NCBI GenBank assembly: GCA_035315685.1
Contig: DATFXR010000637.1
Location: forward strand, 1-34,144
DNA length: 34,144 nucleotides
Direction: 5' to 3'
Origin: QHWK01 sp035315685
GTDB lineage: Bacteria; Acidobacteriota; Vicinamibacteria; Vicinamibacterales; CAVVIG01
The notes under the pieces were generated by a model. It saw nothing but the letters and a program-made list of their open reading frames with translations, was not told the DNA's origin and did no database searches. The position numbers were made by a program, and so were the translations under genes. Of this stretch, positions 7,753 through 13,579 are shown piece by piece (the stretch's first letter is position 1; every line of letters starts with the position of its first letter).

Positions 7753-8538
7753 TTAGCTGCAACCGCAGTCCTTTTTGCCAGCTCGGGCCACACCTGCCGA
7801 GACAGCTGCCGACACAGCTCCTTGCGCAGCGTGAACGGCAACCGCTCGCGCCATGTCGGCGAGACTGACTCCAACCAGCACGTTACTAAATCCAATGGGC
7901 ATGGCGTTCGGCACGATCGGAAGGTCGCTGCACGACGCGGCCATCAGCGGCGCGACGAACCCGAGTGCGCCGCCGTTCGCGGTGACGTTCGGACTGCCGA
8001 TCGCTGACGATCCCTGGCTGCCTGGATACGGAATCGGCGGCATCAGCAGCTTGATCCACGTCGACCACTTCGTATACGCCGCGAAGCTGCCTTTGATCGT
8101 GTCCCATACACCGCCCCAGCTGGACGTATCAACGCCGGTGACATCCTTCACGAACTTACCAGTGGCGGAGTCTGGCTTCACGAACCGCGACGCGATGCCG
8201 GAGATGGCGAGGTTCGCGAGTAGCGTCAGCGCGACCAGCATCAGCGCCTTCGGCACGTTCAACAGGTGGCGCCGCCAGTACCCCATGTTCAACAGCGAGG
8301 GCGGCGTCGGAACGCCCATCGGGATGTGGCAGGAGTAGCCCATCGCGCCGGCCGTCGAGGCCGGCATCGAGTTGATCAGCACGTTCATGTTCGCGAAGCC
8401 GGGAGTCATCCACAGGAAGATCACGCCGAAGTACGGGTGCGGCACCATGGGAATCGGAGCCGGCGCCGGCGGAACGACGACGGTATGGAAATCGACTCCC
8501 ATCACCATGTCGGTCGTCTTGACGGCGGGCCACAGCAT
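7753..8538 (-). CDS. DUF4150/PAAR-like spike-tip protein with hydrophobic insert
   Basis: Predicted 261 residues. PAAR-like proteins sharpen the VgrG spike and couple effectors to it. Two separated blocks have the glycine-, proline- and serine-rich texture of DUF4150/PAAR-like domains: residues about 13-85 (HTVVVPPAPAPIPMVPHPYF, MPASTAGAMG, HIPMGVPTPP) and about 170-235 (PYPGSQGSSAIGSPNVTANG, NAMPIGFSNVLVGVSLADM). Between them lies a hydrophobic helix at about 98-119 (ALMLVALTLLANLAISGIA), unusual for a spike tip and possibly for membrane insertion in the target cell. Start at ATG 8538 has GGAG eight bases upstream. The C-terminus ends KKDCGCS. The RHS gene begins 37 bases after its stop, so this is the likely tip for delivering the RHS protein. 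Confidence 0.85.
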   Translation of the reverse strand: MLWPAVKTTDMVMGVDFHTVVVPPAPAPIPMVPHPYFGVIFLWMTPGFANMNVLINSMPASTAGAMGYSCHIPMGVPTPPSLLNMGYWRRHLLNVPKALMLVALTLLANLAISGIASRFVKPDSATGKFVKDVTGVDTSSWGGVWDTIKGSFAAYTKWSTWIKLLMPPIPYPGSQGSSAIGSPNVTANGGALGFVAPLMAASCSDLPIVPNAMPIGFSNVLVGVSLADMARAVAVHAAQGAVSAAVSAGVARAGKKDCGCS

Positions 8539-8553
8539 GCGCTTCTCCGCAAA

Positions 8554-8928
8554 CTATCGGCGGACGTCCGAGACCATGATCCGGTTCGAAAACCGCGTCC
8601 GCGCGAGCGCCACATGCACCAGCTCGCCCGTCTGCAGCGACGCGTACAGCTCCGGCGTCACTGCACCGCCCGTCACCACACCATCGATGTCGAGCAACAC
8701 GATGAGCGTGTCGGGATTAGTCGAGGCCTGCGTCCACGCCCGCCCTCCGGCGACGTTCGTGTTGTACGTGGTCGATCCCGCCGCGATCTGTTTGCCCGTC
8801 ACTCGCGCCACCACCTGCTCGGTCGCCAGTCCGTACCGATCGAGCGCGCTGTAAAGGACGAAGCACAGCGCCGCGACCAGCGCCACCGCCGGCACCAGGT
8901 AGGTCATCGCGTTCGGTCCAGTGGACAC
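8554..8928 (-). CDS. Small single-pass membrane protein of unknown function
   Basis: Predicted 124 residues from GTG 8928, which has GAGG upstream; ATG 8907 (117 residues) is an alternative. One strong membrane helix near the N-terminus (YLVPAVALVAALCFVLYSAL) is followed by a domain rich in beta-type sequence (VVARVTGKQIAAGSTTYNTN, LIVLLDIDG, LVHVALARTRFSNRIMVSDV). The helix could be an uncleaved signal anchor placing the rest in the periplasm. The pattern loosely recalls DUF3592/DUF7489-like small membrane proteins, but I cannot assign it. It sits 14 bases after a DUF2169 gene and 15 before the DUF4150 gene, inside the effector-delivery operon, so a part in loading or self-protection is possible (inference). 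Confidence 0.75.
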   Translation of the reverse strand: MSTGPNAMTYLVPAVALVAALCFVLYSALDRYGLATEQVVARVTGKQIAAGSTTYNTNVAGGRAWTQASTNPDTLIVLLDIDGVVTGGAVTPELYASLQTGELVHVALARTRFSNRIMVSDVRR

Positions 8929-8942
8929 GTCATTCGCCTCGC

Positions 8943-10070
8943 TCAGGAAACCAGGACGTCCATCTTCCGCATCTGCGGCAGCCAGTCCGGCCCCTCGTAG
9001 ACGACTGCACCGCGCCATACGAGGTCAATGAGCCCCTCGTCCATGTGAATCATCACGGTGTGCAGCACCACGTCTGGTTCCTGCACGCCGGCGCCGATGT
9101 CGAGCCCGATCGCCGGTTTGTCGATCGGCAAGCGGAATGACATGCGGCCATCCGGACGGAGGTTCTCGGTAACGATCGTCTCGTCGCCCTGGAGAAGCGG
9201 CAGCGCCAGCCCCTCGGAGGCGCCGTTGAAGAACCTGAAGTCCATGTCCCGGAAACCGTTCGTGATATAGGCGTCGCGCTGATCCGGCGGCACCAGCTGC
9301 GCATACGTCTGACGCAGCGCCTGCTCGACCGCCCGATCGCGTGGCAACACACCTGCGAGCATCGCCCGCGGCCGCCACACTTTCGGAAACCATCCGAAGC
9401 CGGCCGGCACCGGCCGCGTCTCCCACTGCGCATAGTCGTCGAGGCACAGGCTCTCAGCCGTCAGCGGCGCGTGCGGCTCTTCCAGGTTCGGCAGCGGCAG
9501 AGCTTCGAGACTCTTCGCCGAGTTCTTCACGACGAACCCGGACCCGAGCGGATTGCGGGGATACGGATACGGAATCTTCAGATCCGAGTACACGTCCGTT
9601 CCGCCGTAGGCAAGCTCGTAGCGCAGGTCCATCTTGAAGAACGGCTCGGGATCGCTCATCACCGGGGTGCCGCCGCCGTTGTACTGCGCGAACCGATCGC
9701 CCACGACCGAGATCGCCTTGCGACGATCGTTCACCTGCAGTGCCACCACGCACGATGTCGTCGGCGAACCGCCCGGCGCGTACGCCGTCCCGTTCAACAC
9801 CACGTCGGTCGCAACCTTGAACGGGAAGAAGTCGCTTTCGAACCGCACCGACGAGTTCATCGGATGGTCCCAGTAGACGTCGCCCGCCGCGAGCGGCCGA
9901 TCGACCTCGGCGCGCCCGCACACGCGACCCGGCTCGATGGTGTAGGACCGCTTGACCAGCACACTGAGGATGTAGTCCCCTTCAGGCGACTGCCCCGGCA
10001 ACACGGTCCGCGCCCCGCCGTTCTCAGCCGGGGACGATCGTCCCGTCAACGCCACGTTCACGTCGCTCAC
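8943..10070 (-). CDS. DUF2169 family T6SS adaptor/chaperone-like protein (first copy)
   Basis: Predicted 375 residues. DUF2169 proteins are encoded beside vgrG and DUF4150/PAAR genes and, in Agrobacterium, one has been linked to loading a specific effector on its VgrG; an adaptor role is inferred here. Family sequence is visible: VKRSYTIEPG, ATDVVLNGTAYAPGG, RYELAYGGTD, YPRNPLGSGFV, LPLPNLEEP, PAGFGWFPKVWRPR, FNGASEGLALPLL, and a C-terminal VVYEGPDWLPQMRK. It is a clear paralog of the gene just upstream. It starts with GTG at 10070, with GGAGG five bases upstream, and this GTG overlaps the previous stop (GTGA), implying coupled translation. No signal peptide or membrane segment. Confidence 0.92.
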   Translation of the reverse strand: MSDVNVALTGRSSPAENGGARTVLPGQSPEGDYILSVLVKRSYTIEPGRVCGRAEVDRPLAAGDVYWDHPMNSSVRFESDFFPFKVATDVVLNGTAYAPGGSPTTSCVVALQVNDRRKAISVVGDRFAQYNGGGTPVMSDPEPFFKMDLRYELAYGGTDVYSDLKIPYPYPRNPLGSGFVVKNSAKSLEALPLPNLEEPHAPLTAESLCLDDYAQWETRPVPAGFGWFPKVWRPRAMLAGVLPRDRAVEQALRQTYAQLVPPDQRDAYITNGFRDMDFRFFNGASEGLALPLLQGDETIVTENLRPDGRMSFRLPIDKPAIGLDIGAGVQEPDVVLHTVMIHMDEGLIDLVWRGAVVYEGPDWLPQMRKMDVLVS

Positions 10071-11158
10071 TGGACCTCCGCGTGCAGCCGCGTCATCTTC
10101 GGCAGCCAGCTGTAGCCTTCGTAGGTTTGCGCGCCGCTCCAGATCAGATCGAGCTCGTGATCGTCGGGCCGAACGCTCACGGTGTGAAGCTTCGGTGGGA
10201 GCGGCTGCACGCCTCGACCGAGGTCGAGGCCAATCTGCGGCCGATCGCCCGGCAACGAGAACTTCAGGACCCCGTCTGGAGTGAGGCGGCCCAGCACGAT
10301 CGGTTCGTTGCCCTCGAGCGTGCCGAAGATCATCCCGAGAGACGCTCCATTGGCGAAGTGCGCATCAAGTGGACGCAGTCTCGACTGCTTCGCGAGCGCG
10401 ACGTGATCGCGCGGCAGCAGGCCCATCCGCTCCTCGGCCGTCACCGTGCCGGGATCGAGAAACGCCGGATAGGCGCCGAGCAGCGCGGACCGCGGATACC
10501 ATGTGCGCTGCCGCCAGCCGAATCCCTGCGGCAGCGGCTGCAGGTGCCATCGGTCGGCTTCGCCGATGAACAGCCGCTCCGGCGTCAGCACGTCGTCCGG
10601 GTCTTCGATGTTGGGCAGCGGCAGGCCGTCGACCGCTTCCTTGACATTGCGCAGCACGACGCCCACGCCCATGAAGTTCCGTGGATAGATGAACGGCATA
10701 TCCCGGAGACTCTTCTCGTCTCGTCCGCCGTAGGCGCGGTCGTAACGAATCTCCATGTCGGTGAACTTCTCCGGATACGTGAACACCGGCGTTTCACCAT
10801 CCCGATAGCCACACCGCCGATTGCCCGTCACTGACAGGAGTTTCCTGCGCGCTCCGACTTGAACGCCGACCGTCATGTGCTCGGTCGGAACTCCACGCGG
10901 CGCGTATGCTTTCCCGATCACGACGACGTCGGTCGCCGCCTTGCACGGCGCGAGTTCCGATTCGTGCTCGACCGTCGACCACTCGGGATCGCCATCGTCG
11001 TAGTAGCGATCAATCTGGCGCAGCGGCTGATCCACGTCCGCGCGCTCGGCCGGCCGATCGGGGACGATTCGGTACGTGCGCTTCACGATCACCGCGAAGA
11101 TATGCTCGCGGCGCTCGTTCAGCCCCGAGACGATCGTGAACGTGCCTGGGCCAGCCAT
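10067..11158 (-). CDS. DUF2169 family T6SS adaptor/chaperone-like protein (second copy)
   Basis: Predicted 363 residues, paralogous to the 8943-10070 product over its full length: VKRTYRIVPDR, ATDVVVIGKAYAPRG, RYDRAYGGRDE, YPRNFMGVGVV, LPLPNIEDP, PQGFGWRQRTWYPR, FANGASLGMIFGTLEGNEPI, and C-terminal TYEGYSWLPKMTR. The ATG at 11158 overlaps the vgrG stop by one base (TAATG), so it is directly coupled to VgrG translation, fitting an adaptor made together with its spike. The same frame stays open far upstream through vgrG, but that part is an out-of-frame reading of VgrG and not protein. Two diverged copies in a row suggest that each serves a different partner, perhaps DUF4150 and RHS (inference). 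Confidence 0.92.
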   Translation of the reverse strand: MAGPGTFTIVSGLNERREHIFAVIVKRTYRIVPDRPAERADVDQPLRQIDRYYDDGDPEWSTVEHESELAPCKAATDVVVIGKAYAPRGVPTEHMTVGVQVGARRKLLSVTGNRRCGYRDGETPVFTYPEKFTDMEIRYDRAYGGRDEKSLRDMPFIYPRNFMGVGVVLRNVKEAVDGLPLPNIEDPDDVLTPERLFIGEADRWHLQPLPQGFGWRQRTWYPRSALLGAYPAFLDPGTVTAEERMGLLPRDHVALAKQSRLRPLDAHFANGASLGMIFGTLEGNEPIVLGRLTPDGVLKFSLPGDRPQIGLDLGRGVQPLPPKLHTVSVRPDDHELDLIWSGAQTYEGYSWLPKMTRLHAEVQ

Positions 11159-13161
11159 TACGGGTTCAGCATCACCATCCCGCCCTTGACGGTGTTGGTG
11201 GCGCTGCCCTCTGACAACACAATCGCGCCCTTGGTCTGGTGCTCCGAGTCGGCTTCCGAGTGCACGATGCCGCCTTTGACCGTGACGCTCGCGCTGCCCT
11301 TGATCGACACGTTCACGCCTTCGATGCCGATCTGTCCGCCGCTGTCCATCCAGATCATGCTGGCCCCGACGCGCAGCTGGATGCTGGTCGTGCCCTTGAC
11401 GTACACGTGCTGGGCGTCCGAGGCGATCGCGATCGGACCGCCGGAGCAGACGATCGTGATGTCGTTCTTGACCGTCGTCGCCTGCTTGTCGTCGTACACC
11501 TCTGTCAGGGCGCCCTGCACGTGGTACCTCGCGGTGCCGGCGGCGACGTCGTGGCTGTAGTTGCCCTCGGTAATCGTGATCTTCGCGTCGCTCTTGATGG
11601 TCTCGGTAAACTTGTTGTTCACCGTGTTGGTCTGATCGTGCTGGACGGTCGTGCTCATGTCGTACTGGCCGTGGATGTTGATCTTTTCCTTTCCGGCCGT
11701 ATCGTCCAGTGTCATTTCGTTGAAGCCCTTGCCTTTGTGCGTGTTCGACTTGAAGCCGCTCACGACGCCGGTATGCGGGGGCTTGTTCTCCGCGTTGTGC
11801 ACGCTGCCGACGACGATCGGCTGATCGGGATCGCCTTCGAGAAAGTCGACGATCACCTCGTGGCCGATCCGCGGAGTCGACACCGATCCCCATCCCTTGC
11901 CGGCCCACATCTGGGACACGCGAATCCAGCACGAGCTGTTCTCGTCGTGCTTGCCGTAGCGATCCCAGTGGAATTGCACCTTGATGCGGCCGAGATCGTC
12001 CTTGAAGATCTCGTCCCCGGCCGGGCCGACGACGACGGCAGTCTGCGGTCCCTGGACGAACGGCTTCGGCGTGCTCCGCCGCGGCCGGAACTGCTGCTTC
12101 GTCGACATCGCGGTGAAGCTGCACGACACGCCCGAGCCGGAGCTCGAGGCCGCCGGTATCGTCTCGTAGCCGCTGAATTCCAGGTCGGTGTTTGCCGAGA
12201 CGATCAGGTATTCGCGGTTCTGATCGAGACGTGGATGGCCGTCGAGCGTGAACAAGGATCCGACAGTAATCCCCCGTGCGTTGCTCGCCGCCATCGCAGT
12301 CTCGTGTCCCGTGCTCAGCTCGTCGACGCGCACCTCCGCATACAACTCGCCATCCGCTTTCTGCAGGTAGCCGCCCGGGTAGTCGTAGATCTCGTAGTCG
12401 CCGCGCGCGTGGTCGCGCGGCTGCGCCTTTCGCGTCCGGAGCTCGACGCTGGGCCGATCGTGATCGTAGTCGTCGTGCACGTAGACGCCAGGCTGGATCT
12501 CGCGCGAGAAATCCCAGCGAGTGATGCGCTCCAGCTCCGGCCGCACCACGGTCTCGGGCGAGATGAAATGAATCGTCTCGTAGCCAGGCGTCTCGGCATG
12601 CTTGCTCATCGAATCGGTCAGCACGACCGTGTTGTGGCCCTCGCTGTGGCGGACGTAGTAGTAGATCCCTTCGTGCTCGAGCAGCCGACTCACGAAATTG
12701 AAGTCGGTCTCGCGGTACTGCACGCAGTAGGTCCACTTGCGGTAGGTGCCGGTCAGCTCCAGCTTGAAGTCGGCGGTATCGTGATCGCCGAACACCTGCT
12801 TGACGATGTCGGGCACCGTCATGTCCTGGAAGATGCGGCAATCGCTGGTGCGCGTCAGGAACCAGAGCCACGGGCGTACAACGGCGTGGTAGCGCGTGTA
12901 ACGGCCGTACTTGTCACCCTGCGCGATCCTGGTGACGAACCCGTTGTAATAGCGCGTGCTGTCGTCCGGCAGCGCCACCGTCACGGTGACGTTCTTGCCG
13001 AGAATCCCGTCGAGATCGATGTCGTCCTTCGGGCTGAGCAGCTCGAGCTGGTACTCGAACGGTCGGCTCAACTCCTCGCGCAGGTGCATCCGGTGGAACA
13101 GGAGGACGTCCTCACCAAGCGGTGTCGTGATCGTCATCACGCGAGGCATCGTGCCAGGCAT
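11158..13161 (-). CDS. vgrG: VgrG spike protein (complete)
   Basis: Predicted 667 residues. Domains in order: gp27-like base (about 10-370; PLGEDVLLFHRMHLREELSR, YRETDFNFVSRLLEHEGIYY), the gp5-like OB-fold (about 395-475; DDLGRIKVQFHWDRYGKHDE, WIRVSQMWAGKGWG, VDFLEGDPDQPIVVGSVHN), then the beta-helix needle with short valine/glycine repeats, ending KGGMVMLNP. There is no C-terminal effector extension, so it is a structural VgrG that needs separate cargo. ATG 13161 has AAGGA seven bases upstream. It heads the effector module with DUF2169, DUF4150 and RHS genes downstream, and lies beyond the terminator of the core operon, so it should have its own promoter. The first 124 residues closely match the partial VgrG at the left edge. 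Confidence 0.97.
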   Translation of the reverse strand: MPGTMPRVMTITTPLGEDVLLFHRMHLREELSRPFEYQLELLSPKDDIDLDGILGKNVTVTVALPDDSTRYYNGFVTRIAQGDKYGRYTRYHAVVRPWLWFLTRTSDCRIFQDMTVPDIVKQVFGDHDTADFKLELTGTYRKWTYCVQYRETDFNFVSRLLEHEGIYYYVRHSEGHNTVVLTDSMSKHAETPGYETIHFISPETVVRPELERITRWDFSREIQPGVYVHDDYDHDRPSVELRTRKAQPRDHARGDYEIYDYPGGYLQKADGELYAEVRVDELSTGHETAMAASNARGITVGSLFTLDGHPRLDQNREYLIVSANTDLEFSGYETIPAASSSGSGVSCSFTAMSTKQQFRPRRSTPKPFVQGPQTAVVVGPAGDEIFKDDLGRIKVQFHWDRYGKHDENSSCWIRVSQMWAGKGWGSVSTPRIGHEVIVDFLEGDPDQPIVVGSVHNAENKPPHTGVVSGFKSNTHKGKGFNEMTLDDTAGKEKINIHGQYDMSTTVQHDQTNTVNNKFTETIKSDAKITITEGNYSHDVAAGTARYHVQGALTEVYDDKQATTVKNDITIVCSGGPIAIASDAQHVYVKGTTSIQLRVGASMIWMDSGGQIGIEGVNVSIKGSASVTVKGGIVHSEADSEHQTKGAIVLSEGSATNTVKGGMVMLNP
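12787..13161. repeat. Direct repeat of the vgrG 5' region (pairs with 1-372)
   Basis: The 5' part of this vgrG is repeated in the same orientation at 1-372. Over the first 120 aligned bases (1-120 versus 12787-12906) I count 14 mismatches and no gaps. One codon is inserted or lost near the start codon. The repeat probably continues beyond the left edge. Confidence 0.9.
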
Positions 13162-13470
13162 AGATCATCCTTGTCGCGAAGGCATCGTGAGTCTTCCTGC
13201 GCGCTCATCGATGTGAACAGCTGACTTCGCAGCGCAGGACCGCTCCTCGCCGATCCGGGAGACGACCCCGCCGACACGCGCAGCCGTGCTCACGCGTGTA
13301 GACGGACGAGCCGTGTGTGATTCCGGGGAACCCTGAGATCCGCCGCCGTCTCGCCAGCAGCTGCTCGATGATGGTCATCTGCGTCCGCCTACCTGCGATT
13401 ACGTAGACGAGACGCAGTCGGTTCGGCGAGTGGCTCGAACTACACAAGGGGGGCTCGCCGCTGATTGGCC
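13162..13470. other. Intergenic region upstream of vgrG
   Basis: About 310 bases between the core-operon terminator and vgrG. No confident gene: the only minus-strand frame of note (13205-13381, 57 codons, arginine- and cysteine-rich) has no convincing start signal. The region should hold the vgrG promoter, but no clear -35/-10 pair or sigma-54 element was found by eye. Confidence 0.5.
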
Positions 13471-13515
13471 AAAAAAATGGCGGCGACACGCCGCTACCGG
13501 CTGCGTGTCACCGCC
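13471..13515 (-). terminator. Strong Rho-independent terminator after clpV
   Basis: On the minus strand, a 13-base arm GGCGGTGACACGC (13515-13503) pairs with GCGTGTCGCCGCC (13491-13479), every position paired with a single G-U wobble, over an 11-base loop, followed by A and seven T. It lies about 65 bases past the clpV stop and separates the core T6SS operon from vgrG. Confidence 0.88.
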
Positions 13516-13579
13516 TTGTTTTCGACCCGTGGGCGCGTCGTGAAGCGCTACCCTCTACTCGTACAACGCCGCGCCTCCT

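Noticed and set aside
7770..7795. Classical -1 programmed frameshift at the A-run before RHS
   Set aside because: The RHS frame is +1 relative to DUF4150, so a -1 slip would enter the wrong frame; the heptamer is also not a perfect slippery site.
11159..12871. Upstream continuation of the DUF2169 frame through vgrG, suggesting a giant fusion
   Set aside because: The extra part is an out-of-frame reading of VgrG (basic, repetitive); the DUF2169 domain begins at the ATG overlapping the vgrG stop.
11239..13224. Plus-strand open frame of 661 codons antisense to vgrG
   Set aside because: Same antisense artefact; vgrG on the minus strand has full domain structure.
13205..13381. 57-codon cysteine- and arginine-rich minus-strand frame before vgrG
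   Set aside because: No good ribosome site, no family resemblance, and it lies where the vgrG promoter is expected.
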